A DNA stretch of 64,000 bases from Vibrio hepatarius (GCF_018860525.1 NZ_JAHKPM010000035.1:1-64000); one strand, 5' to 3'; counted from the first letter of the stretch, positions 37,222 through 46,467 are shown. The notes: generated by a model from the sequence alone, not told the origin. Numbers and translations are program-made.

Positions 37222-37872
37222 TTGATTAAGAGAAATGTCATGACGTTCGATTTACAGATGATCCCTCAAACGTTCGATATGCTGCACGCAGGCCTTACCG
37301 TATCAAGCATCTTTTTGCTTCTTATTGCCGTATCACGCAAATCCCAAGTCGTCGAAAAAGTAGTTGAGAAACCAGTAGAAAAAATTGTCGAAGTGGAAAA
37401 GCTAGTTGAGAAAATCGTTGAAGTTGAAAAAGTGGTCGAAGTCGAAAAAGTGATTGAGAAAGTAGTCGAAGTCGAATCCAAACTCGCAACGGCTTCTACC
37501 GACTCTGCCATGCAGCTACTGTCGATTATGCAGCAAGAGTCTCGCCTGATTGACTTCTTAAAAGAAGACCTGACTTCATTTTCTGATGAAGATGTGGGTG
37601 CAGCTGCAAGAGTTATTCATACTGGTGGACAAAAAGTACTGAGCGATTACGTTACGCTAGAAGCTATTCGCAGCGAAGACGAAGAGACACGTATCACTAT
37701 CGAAGAAGGCTTTAACTCACAACAGATCCGCCTAACAGGTAATGTAACAGGCAATGCGCCTTTTAGTGGGACTCTCATTCATAAAGGCTGGAAAGCCAGC
37801 GGTATGAATCTACCTAAATTAGCCGAAAACTACGATGCTTCAATTATTGCCCCTGCCGAGGTAGAGCTGTAA
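37222..37872 (+). CDS. DUF2760 protein with Val-Glu-Lys repeat stalk
   Basis: A 216-residue protein. The N-terminal hydrophobic segment (about 20-37) is followed by a repetitive charged stalk (about 43-90) of VEKVVEK / VEVEK units, then the conserved DUF2760 domain (about 95-216; LIDFLKEDLTSFSDEDVGAAARVIH; GFNSQQIRLTGNV; LPKLAENYDASIIAPAEVEL). It is probably an inner-membrane-anchored coiled protein. It overlaps the following Hsp70 gene by one base (TAATG), and this pairing with two Hsp70 proteins suggests it is a client adaptor or membrane tether. Confidence 0.85.
   Translation: MIKRNVMTFDLQMIPQTFDMLHAGLTVSSIFLLLIAVSRKSQVVEKVVEKPVEKIVEVEKLVEKIVEVEKVVEVEKVIEKVVEVESKLATASTDSAMQLLSIMQQESRLIDFLKEDLTSFSDEDVGAAARVIHTGGQKVLSDYVTLEAIRSEDEETRITIEEGFNSQQIRLTGNVTGNAPFSGTLIHKGWKASGMNLPKLAENYDASIIAPAEVEL
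37356..37480 (+). repeat. tandem degenerate repeat encoding VEK/VVE units
   Basis: About 125 bases built of related 9-21 bp units (GTTGAGAAA, GTCGAAGTCGAAAAAGT) inside the DUF2760 gene. They encode alternating Val/Ile-Glu-Lys. The copy number could vary between strains. Confidence 0.7.
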
Positions 37873-39797
37873 TGGAAAACCATACCCCAGACCAAGCTAA
37901 AGCGCCCAAATACAGTGTTGGCATTGACTTGGGTACGACGCACTGCGTACTGTCATACCTTGATACCTCGAACGAGCAAGCCAAGGTTGAGGTCATGCCG
38001 ATTGCTCAATTAACCGCGCCTGGTACAGTTGAAACAAGAAACCAGCTTGGCTCGTTTCTTTATCAGCCTCACGAACATGAGATGAACCCAGCATCACGAG
38101 TACTGCCTTGGTCATCAGAACCCAATGTTCTGGTTGGTGCCATTGCACGTAATCTGGGAACTAAAACCCCAATTCGCCTTATCGCCAGTGCTAAATCTTG
38201 GCTTTGCCATGCCGGAGTCAATCGGCGTGATGCGTTTCTTCCTGCGGGCAGCCCTGATGAAGTAGAAAAAATATCCCCACTTCGGGCCACAGAGCTCTAC
38301 CTAGAACATCTTAAAGATGCTTGGAACCACACTCACCCAAATTCTCCACTTACGGAGCAAGATGTTACCATTACTGTCCCTGCCTCTTTTGATCCTGCTG
38401 CGCGCGACTTAACCGCTGAAGCGGCAAAAAATGTTGGGCTGGGGCACCTAACCCTATTAGAAGAACCTCAAGCAGCGCTCTATAACTGGATCGATAACAG
38501 CAATGACCAATGGCGAGAGCAAGTATCGGTCGGCGACATTGTGCTGGTTGTGGATATCGGTGGCGGTACAACCGACCTTTCTTTGGTCGAAGTCACCGAA
38601 CAAGAAGGCAATTTAACATTAAACCGTATCGCGGTCGGTGAGCATATTTTGCTTGGCGGTGACAATATGGATTTAGCGCTCGCTTATCGTCTTAAAATGA
38701 AGCTGGCACAAGATGGAAAAGAGCTTCAACCATGGCAAGTTCAGGCAATGACCCATGCTTGTCGTGACGCCAAAGAAGCACTGCTTAATGACACTCAGCT
38801 TGAGTCGGTTCCAATCGTAGTGCCAAGTAGAGGTTCAAAACTCCTTGGTTCCACACTCAAAACCGAACTAACGCAAGAAGAAGTTCAACAAACCTTGGTT
38901 GATGGCTTCTTCCCAAAAATTCCTGTCACTGAACACCCTGTGCAACGTAATCGCGGCGCGTTAACCCAAATGGGCTTACCGTACGCTCAAGATGCTGGCA
39001 TCACACGTCACATTGCTGCTTTCCTAACCAAGCAAGCCAATGCGCAAGATAGTGAGGCTGCACAAATTGAGTACAACCCCTTTGCTTCAATGCCCGGTAT
39101 GGGCGGTACCCAAACATCTAATGCTGACTTTATCAAACCAACTGCCATCTTATTTAACGGCGGTGTGTTAAAATCAGAGCTGCTTGCAACTCGATTAGAA
39201 GACACGCTTAACGACTGGTTAATCAACTCAGATTGCGAAATGGCGCAGCGACTTACTGGCGTTGATCTGGATCTCGCAGTTGCCAGCGGCGCATCTTATT
39301 ATGGCGCTGTTCGCCTCGGTCAAGGTGTTCGTATCCGTGGTGGTATAGCCTCTAGCTATTATGTGGGTATCGAAAGTGCTATGCCAGCAATCCCGGGGAT
39401 GGCACCTCCACTTGAAGCCTTGTGCGTTGCGCCATTTGGCATGGAAGAAGGATCGTCGGTGGAAGTACCGAGCCAAGAGTTTGGCTTAATCATTGGCCAA
39501 CCGGTGAATTTTCAATTCTTTGGCTCAAACGTGCGCCGCGATGATCTCGCAGGTATTCATCTAGATCATTGGGGCCCAGAAGAACTGGAAGAACTGCCCG
39601 AAATTCAAGTTACCTTACCGATTTCTGAAGGCCGCCGAGAAGGCGAAGTGGTTCCTGTAACTTTAGCTTCTCGGGTAACTGAACTTGGTACACTCTACCT
39701 AGAAGCCATTGCCGCCGATAATGGCCAAAAATGGCACGTTGAGTTCGACGTTCGCGAAGACGCAAGCAAAGACTCACCTCAAAACGAGCTTGCTTAA
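37872..39797 (+). CDS. Hsp70 family protein (first of pair)
   Basis: A 641-residue DnaK-like protein. ATPase motifs are GIDLGTTHCVLSYL (about 17-30; phosphate 1), VVDIGGGTTDLSLVE (about 225-240; phosphate 2) and GGVLKSELLATRLED (about 435; adenosine region). A C-terminal beta region (about 510-641) corresponds to a substrate-binding domain but lacks the helical lid and EEVD-type tail. It is not DnaK or HscA by context, as there is no dnaJ/grpE. It is translationally coupled to DUF2760 and 52 bases before a second Hsp70 gene. The client is unknown. Confidence 0.9.
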   Translation: MENHTPDQAKAPKYSVGIDLGTTHCVLSYLDTSNEQAKVEVMPIAQLTAPGTVETRNQLGSFLYQPHEHEMNPASRVLPWSSEPNVLVGAIARNLGTKTPIRLIASAKSWLCHAGVNRRDAFLPAGSPDEVEKISPLRATELYLEHLKDAWNHTHPNSPLTEQDVTITVPASFDPAARDLTAEAAKNVGLGHLTLLEEPQAALYNWIDNSNDQWREQVSVGDIVLVVDIGGGTTDLSLVEVTEQEGNLTLNRIAVGEHILLGGDNMDLALAYRLKMKLAQDGKELQPWQVQAMTHACRDAKEALLNDTQLESVPIVVPSRGSKLLGSTLKTELTQEEVQQTLVDGFFPKIPVTEHPVQRNRGALTQMGLPYAQDAGITRHIAAFLTKQANAQDSEAAQIEYNPFASMPGMGGTQTSNADFIKPTAILFNGGVLKSELLATRLEDTLNDWLINSDCEMAQRLTGVDLDLAVASGASYYGAVRLGQGVRIRGGIASSYYVGIESAMPAIPGMAPPLEALCVAPFGMEEGSSVEVPSQEFGLIIGQPVNFQFFGSNVRRDDLAGIHLDHWGPEELEELPEIQVTLPISEGRREGEVVPVTLASRVTELGTLYLEAIAADNGQKWHVEFDVREDASKDSPQNELA

Positions 39798-39801
39798 TGT
39801 T

Positions 39802-39827
39802 TAACGGCACCTTAATCGGTGCCGTTA
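39802..39827 (+). terminator. hairpin between the two Hsp70 genes
   Basis: A perfect 10-bp stem (TAACGGCACC / GGTGCCGTTA) with a 6-base loop is followed by a pyrimidine tract (CTTCTTATTTTC). It lies 22 bases before the next start and could partly terminate transcription or set the ratio of the two proteins. Confidence 0.55.
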
Positions 39828-39849
39828 CTTCTTATTTTCAAGGTTATGT

Positions 39850-42657
39850 ATGGCATCTCCTAGCTTTCTTGTTGGCATAGACTTAGGCACAACTAACACC
39901 GTCGTTGCCTTTTGTGAAATCACTGACAACCTAGAGCAATCAAACGTCGCTCTTTTTGATATCGACCAACTTATTGGGCCGGGCGAAGTCGTTCGCAAGC
40001 CTCTTTTGCCATCTTTTCGCTACCATCCTGCCATGGAGCAAGTATCACCGGCTGATCTCACTTTACCGTGGGGATCACAACCTGTTGCTGGCGATATCAC
40101 CAATGTCATTATTGGTGAATGGGCAAGAGAACTGGGCGCCAAAGTGGAGGGTCGTCAGGTATCAAGTGCGAAAAGCTGGTTATCTCACCAAGCGGTCAAC
40201 CGTAATTCTGACATCCTCCCATGGGCATCAATAGGTGATGTAGATAAAGTCTCCCCTGTGGTTGCTAGTGCCAGCTATCTCAACCATATAAAACAAGCGT
40301 GGAACTATCGCCACCCAAGTAACAAACTTGAAGATCAAGATGTAGTCATCACTGTACCAGCTTCCTTTGATGAAACGGCACGCAAGCTAACATTAGAAGC
40401 CGCTTCACTAGCTGGCTTAGACAAGATTGTTCTTCTCGAAGAACCACAAGCGGTATGCTACGACTGGTATGCTCGCCATCAGAAAACCGCGAGCGAAGAA
40501 CTTAAGCAACTACCACTTATCTTAGTGTGTGATGTCGGAGGTGGCACCACGGATTTAAGCTTGATTGAAGCCAAATACAACACTGAGGAACTTGCACTGG
40601 ATAGAATCGGCGTGGGTGAACACTTGATGCTCGGAGGCGACAACCTAGATTTAGCTTTAGCACACCTTGCCGAAAGCCGCCTTAATCAAGGTAAAAAGCT
40701 CAACGCGGCCAGTCTCATCAAGCTTATTCAGCAAACAAGACAAGCGAAAGAAGCACTTCTGTCTCTTAATGCCCCCGAAGAAGTTAAAATTACCATGCTT
40801 GGCAGTGGTTCAAAACTGCTTGGCGGCACAAAAAGCATAAGCCTCAACAAACAAGAAGTGCACCAAATTGCTTTAGATGGGTTCTTCCCGTTATCTGAGT
40901 TTTCTGATGTTCCAAGTAAGCGCCGCAGTGCCATGGTTGAGTTTGGATTACCTTATGTGGCAGATCCTGCGGTCAGTAAACACCTCGCCGAATTTCTCCA
41001 CCAGCATCAACAAGTGTCTTGCTCCGCTCTTGAACAACAAGATAGTACTAAACCTGCAATACCTGTTGGCTTACTGCTCAATGGCGGCGTATTTAACAGT
41101 GAACTGCTCACAGAGCGTATAACACAACTGCTTGAAAATTGGCGTGGCGCGCCGATTGCTGTGCTTGATAATCCTCATCCAGATTGGTCCGTGGCACTTG
41201 GCGCAGTTGCCTACGGTAAAGCAAGGCGCGGTGCCCAACTAAAAATTGGTGGTGGCGCTGCTCGTTCCTATTTCCTACATTTGCAAGAAAAAAACAAGCT
41301 GGGTAAAGCACTATGTTTACTCGCAAAGGGAACTGAAGAAAATCAAGAAATCCGCTTAAGCGGCCGACGTTTCTCTCTCACATTGGGAGAACCAGTACGC
41401 TTTAATTTGCTAACGTCAACTCACGATACTCTGACTCAGGGGACTGCGAGCCAAAACGGCGTTATGGTAGATGTGGACCCTGATATATTCTCTCCCCTGC
41501 CCCCTTATATCTCAACGTTAGAAGGCAAAGGCATTGCACTTCAAGCCAATCAAAAAGAGCGCGTTGAAGTCCAGTTGGCGTGTCAACTTACCGAAGTCGG
41601 CACGTTAAAATTAGAATGTGTTAACGTCGACGATGACCACAAGCGTTGGGGATTGGAGTTTGAAGTTCGCAATCAACAATCCGATCAATCTGAGCAAGCA
41701 AGGCTTCATCCACATTTAGCAGAGTGCAAAGAGCTTATCACCAGCCTTTATAGCGGCAACAAAAAAAGTGCCGATTCAAAGAAAATCAAAACATTGGCTA
41801 AAGATTTAGAGAAAAAGCTCGGTCAACGTGATAATTGGGATTTCGTCACTCTGCGCCAATTGTTTGATACCTTTGCCCAAGGGCGGAAGCGTCGACGACG
41901 CTCTGAAGCTCACGAAAAAAACTGGCTTCGTTTAGCTGGCTTTTCTATGCGCCCGGGGTTTGGTGATGCGACAGACTCGTGGAGATTAGAACAAGTATGG
42001 AGCTTATACCAGCAAGGTATTCAATTTAAAAACCACCAAAGCTGGACTGACTGGTGGGTGTTTTGGCGCCGTATTGCAGGTGGACTCAATCAAGAGCAGC
42101 AAGAGACCATACTTGCCGATATCGCCAAATACCTCCACCCAGGTACAATGAAAAATCCTCAGTCCGCTAAGACCGCTCACGATATGGGTTATGAGTCTAT
42201 GGTACGACTAGCCGCTTCATTAGAACATTTGGAAGTTGAAGATAAAGTCTTATTATCCAGTTGGTTTTTAAGTAAAGCCATTAACCACAATCAATTTGGA
42301 CAGGCACATTGGTGGGCACTAGGCCGCTTAGCCGCACGCATGCCACTTTATGGCAGTCAGCATAATGTCATTCCTCGTGAACAAGCTGAACAATGGCTTC
42401 CTAAGCTGCTTGAACAAAACTGGCAAAAAGAGACTATGATTGCGTTTGCTACCGTCATGATATGTCGCAAAACTGGCGATCGTTTATTTGATATATCTGA
42501 TGACTTTCGCCAGCAAGTTTTGGCTAAACTCAAACAAAGCAAAGTACCCGATATTTGGGTGGATTTAGTTGCTGAAGTCAAAGAGCTCTCTCATACCGAA
42601 TCCAAACGTGCCTTTGGTGATGCCATTCCAGCAGGCTTATCACTGATCACTCGTTAA
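39850..42657 (+). CDS. long Hsp70 family protein with C-terminal extension
   Basis: A 935-residue protein. The Hsp70 ATPase (GIDLGTTNTVVAF about 9-21; VCDVGGGTTDLSLIE about 230) and a beta domain reach about residue 610. An extra region of about 310 residues follows (DUF3731-like; FSMRPGFGDATDSWRLEQVW, WTDWWVFWRRIAGGL, AHWWALGRLAARMPLYG), helical and rich in Trp. Such long Hsp70s occur next to a short Hsp70 in many Proteobacteria and their function is not established. RBS AAGG precedes the ATG. A hairpin terminator follows. Confidence 0.88.
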   Translation: MASPSFLVGIDLGTTNTVVAFCEITDNLEQSNVALFDIDQLIGPGEVVRKPLLPSFRYHPAMEQVSPADLTLPWGSQPVAGDITNVIIGEWARELGAKVEGRQVSSAKSWLSHQAVNRNSDILPWASIGDVDKVSPVVASASYLNHIKQAWNYRHPSNKLEDQDVVITVPASFDETARKLTLEAASLAGLDKIVLLEEPQAVCYDWYARHQKTASEELKQLPLILVCDVGGGTTDLSLIEAKYNTEELALDRIGVGEHLMLGGDNLDLALAHLAESRLNQGKKLNAASLIKLIQQTRQAKEALLSLNAPEEVKITMLGSGSKLLGGTKSISLNKQEVHQIALDGFFPLSEFSDVPSKRRSAMVEFGLPYVADPAVSKHLAEFLHQHQQVSCSALEQQDSTKPAIPVGLLLNGGVFNSELLTERITQLLENWRGAPIAVLDNPHPDWSVALGAVAYGKARRGAQLKIGGGAARSYFLHLQEKNKLGKALCLLAKGTEENQEIRLSGRRFSLTLGEPVRFNLLTSTHDTLTQGTASQNGVMVDVDPDIFSPLPPYISTLEGKGIALQANQKERVEVQLACQLTEVGTLKLECVNVDDDHKRWGLEFEVRNQQSDQSEQARLHPHLAECKELITSLYSGNKKSADSKKIKTLAKDLEKKLGQRDNWDFVTLRQLFDTFAQGRKRRRRSEAHEKNWLRLAGFSMRPGFGDATDSWRLEQVWSLYQQGIQFKNHQSWTDWWVFWRRIAGGLNQEQQETILADIAKYLHPGTMKNPQSAKTAHDMGYESMVRLAASLEHLEVEDKVLLSSWFLSKAINHNQFGQAHWWALGRLAARMPLYGSQHNVIPREQAEQWLPKLLEQNWQKETMIAFATVMICRKTGDRLFDISDDFRQQVLAKLKQSKVPDIWVDLVAEVKELSHTESKRAFGDAIPAGLSLITR

Positions 42658-42678
42658 GTGGTTATTATTAAAAAATAA

Positions 42679-42710
42679 AAGGCAGACTATTATCGTTAAT
42701 AGACTGCCTT
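42679..42710 (+). terminator. terminator after the Hsp70 operon
   Basis: A stem of 14 pairs with one mismatch (AAGGCAGACTATTA / TAATAGACTGCCTT), preceded by A-rich and followed by CATCAAAT sequence, closes the DUF2760-Hsp70-Hsp70 unit. Confidence 0.6.
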
Positions 42711-42844
42711 CATCAAATAAAACTGAGGCTCAGGTTTCTCCATTTTTTACCTTAATCATCGATAAAAGCCTTATATTTAGGCCGCCAAGTACACCGTAAA
42801 ATTTTTTCCCCTTGTCAAATGAACCATTTTCCACCAAAATAATA

Positions 42845-42860
42845 CTGTGTATATGAACAG
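42845..42860 (+). promoter_or_regulatory. LexA (SOS) box upstream of umuDC
   Basis: CTGTGTATATGAACAG is an exact CTGT-N8-ACAG LexA site, 9 bases before the umuD start. The position implies repression by LexA and induction by DNA damage. Confidence 0.9.
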
Positions 42861-42869
42861 TGTTATTTT

Positions 42870-43271
42870 ATGAAAGTGATCCCGATTACTGCTCGAGCTG
42901 GCATTACTGGTTTTGAGTCACCTGCGGCTGAATACCGCCAGCTTTCACTCGATCTTGATGAATTACTAATTGACCACCCAAGTGCCACCTTTTTAGGACG
43001 TGCCTATGGTGATTCTATGCAAGACGTGGGTATTTTCGACGGTGATATATTGATCGTAGATCGCCATGTTTCGCTCAATAACATGGATGTGATCGTTGCT
43101 AACCTAAATGGTGAGTTTGTTTGTAAATTGCTTGATATAAAATATCGCCAACTGCTTTCTGCAAATCCTATTCATGCACCAGTTCTGGTGCAAGAATGTG
43201 ACACCTTTACCATTGAAGGCGTAGTAATACGTTCAATACGCTGTCACCGTTCTAGTCACCTTTTAGGATAA
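42870..43271 (+). CDS. umuD: UmuD, translesion polymerase V subunit
   Basis: A 133-residue S24-type protease. The autocleavage site is Thr13-Gly14 in ITGFESPAAEY. The catalytic serine is Ser49 (YGDSMQDVG) and the general-base lysine Lys86 (NGEFVCKLL). Cleavage by RecA* gives UmuD', which joins UmuC as DNA polymerase V. It is close in length to E. coli UmuD (139). A LexA box lies just upstream, and umuC starts 11 bases after its stop. Confidence 0.95.
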   Translation: MKVIPITARAGITGFESPAAEYRQLSLDLDELLIDHPSATFLGRAYGDSMQDVGIFDGDILIVDRHVSLNNMDVIVANLNGEFVCKLLDIKYRQLLSANPIHAPVLVQECDTFTIEGVVIRSIRCHRSSHLLG

Positions 43272-43281
43272 CAGCTTAACA

Positions 43282-44538
43282 ATGTTTGCCTTAGTTGATG
43301 CCAACGCGTTTTATTGTAGTGCAGAGCAAGTTTTTAGGCCTGAATGGCGCAGTATGCCTTTGGTCGTACTTTCAAATAATGATGGCTGTGTCGTCGCTGC
43401 CAATCGCCAAGCCAGAGAATGCGGTATACAGAAATTCAAGCCCTACTTTCAGATGAAGGGGCTGTGTAAGCAGCACGGGGTGATTGTACTGTCTTCTAAC
43501 TACGAGCTTTACGCCGATTTATCAAGCAAAATGATGGAAGTCATCGGGCGGTTTGCGCCAGATCAGCACGTCTACTCAATTGATGAGTCTTTTCTCTCAT
43601 TCAAACGCACTGTATCAGCGATACCTTGTTTGCAAACTCATGCTCATACGCTGAGAAAATCCGTTTGGAAAGAATGCCGGCTGCCTGTATGCGTTGGTGT
43701 CGGACCAACATTAACCCTAGCTAAACTTGCCAATCATGCGGCAAAGCAGGTACAAGGTTTTAATGGAGTGTGCATTCTCGATACCACTGTAGAAAGAGAT
43801 CGAGTGCTCGCTCAGTTATCTGTGAGTGATATATGGGGAGTAGGCAAACGGCTAACCATACATTTAAAGCAGTCAGGCATCACCACTGCCCTACAATTGG
43901 CTAAATACCCCGCCCCACTTGCACGAAAAATGTTTAGTGTGGAGTTAGAGCGAACAATACGTGAACTTAACGGGCAAGTGTGCAAGCAATGGGATGAAGC
44001 TAGAGCAGATAAAAAGCAGATATTCTCTACTCGTAGTTTTGGTGAACGTATCGAGGATGCTAAATCACTACGCCAAGCGCTGTGTCATCATGCCGCAATT
44101 GCTTCCCGTAAAGCCAGAAAACAAGACTCTTTGTGTAAGGTACTAATGTGCTTTGCCTCAAGTTCTCCATTCGATGACGTTGCTTATAGCCAACGAGCCA
44201 TTCATCGTTTCCCTTACCCGACCTCAGATGTCAACCAAGTAACTAAAGTGGTGTCTGAGCTGACCGAGCAGTTATTTTCTGACGGTGTGCGATTTTATAA
44301 AGTGGGTGTAGGCTTATTAGACTTAGTGGACAGCTACCAAGAACAACCGGATTTGTTTAATCCAGTACCAAATAATATGGCGCTTATGACAGTGTTTGAT
44401 GGATTGAATCAACGCTATGGGCAAAATACGATCTTCTTAGGCGCACAAGGGATGGCACCTAAATGGCAAATGCGCCGCCAGTTTTTAACGCCTCAATATA
44501 CTACGTGTTGGAAGGACATACCTAAGATCCTGTGCTGA
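43282..44538 (+). CDS. umuC: UmuC, catalytic subunit of DNA polymerase V
   Basis: A 418-residue Y-family polymerase. The palm carboxylates are Asp6 (FALVDANAFYCS) and the DE of YSIDESFL (about 101-102). CVGVGPTLTLAKLANHAAK follows, then the helix-hairpin-helix region VSDIWGVGKRL (about 183-193), the little finger and a C-terminal tail (about 355-418). It copies past lesions at reduced fidelity. It is in an operon with umuD under the LexA box. The length is close to E. coli UmuC (422). Confidence 0.95.
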   Translation: MFALVDANAFYCSAEQVFRPEWRSMPLVVLSNNDGCVVAANRQARECGIQKFKPYFQMKGLCKQHGVIVLSSNYELYADLSSKMMEVIGRFAPDQHVYSIDESFLSFKRTVSAIPCLQTHAHTLRKSVWKECRLPVCVGVGPTLTLAKLANHAAKQVQGFNGVCILDTTVERDRVLAQLSVSDIWGVGKRLTIHLKQSGITTALQLAKYPAPLARKMFSVELERTIRELNGQVCKQWDEARADKKQIFSTRSFGERIEDAKSLRQALCHHAAIASRKARKQDSLCKVLMCFASSSPFDDVAYSQRAIHRFPYPTSDVNQVTKVVSELTEQLFSDGVRFYKVGVGLLDLVDSYQEQPDLFNPVPNNMALMTVFDGLNQRYGQNTIFLGAQGMAPKWQMRRQFLTPQYTTCWKDIPKILC

Positions 44539-44856
44539 ACATCTTGAATAGAATGTGGCCATTGGTTGGTTAACATCCGATCAACCATATGATTTTTTAA
44601 GTTGTAACCTAAGAGATGAACTACTTGACTTAACCAAACACTGGGTTAAACACCTCAGATTGTAGACTTTACCTTTTAAAGGTAGTGATATTATTTGAGC
44701 TGACAATCTAAAATGGCGGATTCATGATTTTATTAATATCATTATCATTAGTGTACCCTGAGATTCCAAAAAGGGTGGAGACATAAAAGCCCTTGTAGCG
44801 AACTGCAACCTGTTCTGAGGGGCACGACTAAGAATCATTTCTAGTAGGAGTTACCA
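44539..44856 (+). promoter_or_regulatory. leader of the permuted NlpC/P60-like gene
   Basis: There is no gene in this stretch. It holds a Fur-box-like sequence (44733-44751; TAATATCATTATCATTA, reading as repeated AATGAT hexamers on the other strand). About 80 bases of possible structured leader follow, including AAAAAGGGTGGAG and AAGCCCTT. A good ribosome site AGGAG precedes the GTG at 44857. I could not match the leader to a known riboswitch. Confidence 0.4.
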
Positions 44857-45897
44857 GTGTCTGATAGTGATGTTATTGCAAATCTTAGACAATATAATAG
44901 ATTGAAGGAAGTTGAGATAGAGCCTGGCGATGTACTCATCGTTAAAGTCTTCCCAGGATGGGCTCATGACAAAATTGCGTCTTCGATTACCAAAGCACAA
45001 AAATACTTCCATTGGAAGTCACCTGACGAAAAAGCAGGTATGAAGCTACAGGGTGCTGCGGCTTCTGAACACGTCGCTATTGGCTTATCAGCCACTGAGA
45101 TCGCTGAAGCAGCCGCGGAGATTCATGGGAAAGATGATACACCTAATACAGCAGCGGTTGTCTATAAATGCACTGACAAAGAGTTGGCCAAAGCAGCAGT
45201 AACAATAACCAAAGCATTATGTAGACTTGAGGTCGATATAAGATCAAAGGGCCTTCCAGCAGAAGGAGGTCGCTACGACATGGTGGGTGCGGCCAAATCT
45301 CTGTATAGTAAAAGAACATTTCATGCATCAACGAACGAGTATATCGAGGATATACTCAGGTTTGTTTATGGTGGTACTAACATTATCCCTGATATGTTTT
45401 GTTCACAGCTCGCTGTTGCAGCATACGAGTCTGCATCCGTTGCGATATATGGCAAGACATGCTTTGGTTCCGATCCTAGAGGTGTCACTCCCAGACATAT
45501 GGAACACCTCCTCAATACTAGAGGGAATTTTTATCTCGCGGGAAGAGTACCAGTCCCATCTCTATTCTTGCATACCGACAAGGTGATACATACTTATGAG
45601 AACGCAAGAAAGTGGAGGCAAAGTGCTGACTCTATAGAACTTAGTTCATTGATTTATAGTTCGTGGTGTAAGCAAGCGGAACGAAGAAAAAAAGGGTTTG
45701 GAGAGCTATTATATCTTTACGAAACCTACTTCGGGCTCAATGTAAAACCTGAATTCAGGGCAAAAATGAAACCGTTAAGTAAAGAGCTGTTAATTTCCTA
45801 TCCTGGTATAAAAGCATTGCAGATGAAACCAAAAAGAAGTGGTCGTTTATACAATATTGTTTTTAAAGAGATTGCCCCTTTGGATTACTTTTTATAG
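44857..45897 (+). CDS. permuted NlpC/P60 (papain-like) protein, orphan
   Basis: A 346-residue cytoplasmic-looking protein with no signal peptide. Residues 22-30 (EPGDVLIVK), the His at 72 (SEHVAIGLS) and the Cys at 182 (DMFCSQLAVAAYES) follow the circularly permuted NlpC/P60 (YiiX/YebB-type) pattern: GD-strand, His, then Cys at a helix start. These folds hydrolyse peptide, amide or thioester bonds. The C-terminal 150 residues are basic and of unknown fold. A possible Fur site lies upstream. Without signal peptide or partner genes it could be a secreted effector delivered by another route, or an intracellular hydrolase. Confidence 0.6.
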   Translation: MSDSDVIANLRQYNRLKEVEIEPGDVLIVKVFPGWAHDKIASSITKAQKYFHWKSPDEKAGMKLQGAAASEHVAIGLSATEIAEAAAEIHGKDDTPNTAAVVYKCTDKELAKAAVTITKALCRLEVDIRSKGLPAEGGRYDMVGAAKSLYSKRTFHASTNEYIEDILRFVYGGTNIIPDMFCSQLAVAAYESASVAIYGKTCFGSDPRGVTPRHMEHLLNTRGNFYLAGRVPVPSLFLHTDKVIHTYENARKWRQSADSIELSSLIYSSWCKQAERRKKGFGELLYLYETYFGLNVKPEFRAKMKPLSKELLISYPGIKALQMKPKRSGRLYNIVFKEIAPLDYFL

Positions 45898-46005
45898 GGA
45901 GCTATTTAGCTTCCTTATCACCCTCTAAAAAAATTAATAAGTTTGTTTTGACCGACTGCAAAGATCTTTTAAAAAATAGCTCCAAACAGCACCGCTTGAC
46001 AATAA

Positions 46006-46314
46006 TTATTTTTTCAAAAGGGACGCGCATTCTTCATAAGATGGGCTGTCACCTCTTTGAATACCCCATAATTGCTTGGCAGCATAATAGGAAAAACTGG
46101 TGTCAGAGGAGGCCTTTTTTTGCCTTTGATGTTTTTTTTCAACATGGATAGCTTTCATCTCTTGTGCTTGCGCGCCAGATATTTTCCTAGAAGTAGCACA
46201 TATATTCGCAAGCCCTTCATATGCATAAGCATTGACTTCCGACATATTGATACCAGCTATTGCACTATAAGGAATACATAAGCCTACAATGACTATCTTG
46301 AAACGTTTACACAT
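46006..46314 (-). CDS. small secreted protein, unknown
   Basis: A protein of about 102 residues. The ATG at 46314 has AAGGTG upstream and is preferred to a GTG 9 bases earlier. It has a signal peptide (about 1-20, IPYSAIA) and a mature part with cysteines in ANICATS and YEECASLL, and a basic helix (EKKHQRQKK). I recognise no family. It is convergent with the preceding NlpC/P60-like gene. Confidence 0.5.
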   Translation of the reverse strand: MCKRFKIVIVGLCIPYSAIAGINMSEVNAYAYEGLANICATSRKISGAQAQEMKAIHVEKKHQRQKKASSDTSFSYYAAKQLWGIQRGDSPSYEECASLLKK

Positions 46315-46467
46315 ATTTATCACCTTACCATTCTAATCGTCACGCAAAACCATCAACCGCTTACAAACGATGACTATCAGCTAAGTTGCAATCGCATTAT
46401 AAAAAGCGTAAAACACTCGCTAGTGACTCAAATATTAATTGATGCAAATGTAATTGTAGCTGCAATC

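Noticed and set aside
37356..37480. Short repeats considered as a CRISPR array
   Set aside because: Units are imperfect, adjacent without spacers and in frame with a protein.
37266..37511. Minus-strand frame rich in Ser-Thr-Phe repeats
   Set aside because: It mirrors the VEK repeat of the DUF2760 gene on the other strand.
42870..43271. UmuD cleavage site Thr-Gly instead of Cys-Gly
   Set aside because: As far as I recall, the ITGFESPAAEY sequence is common in UmuD of Vibrio, Shewanella and Pseudomonas, so it is not notable.
44755..44856. Riboswitch upstream of the NlpC/P60-like gene
   Set aside because: I could not match the leader to c-di-GMP, Mn, preQ1 or fluoride consensus cores; kept only as an unassigned leader.
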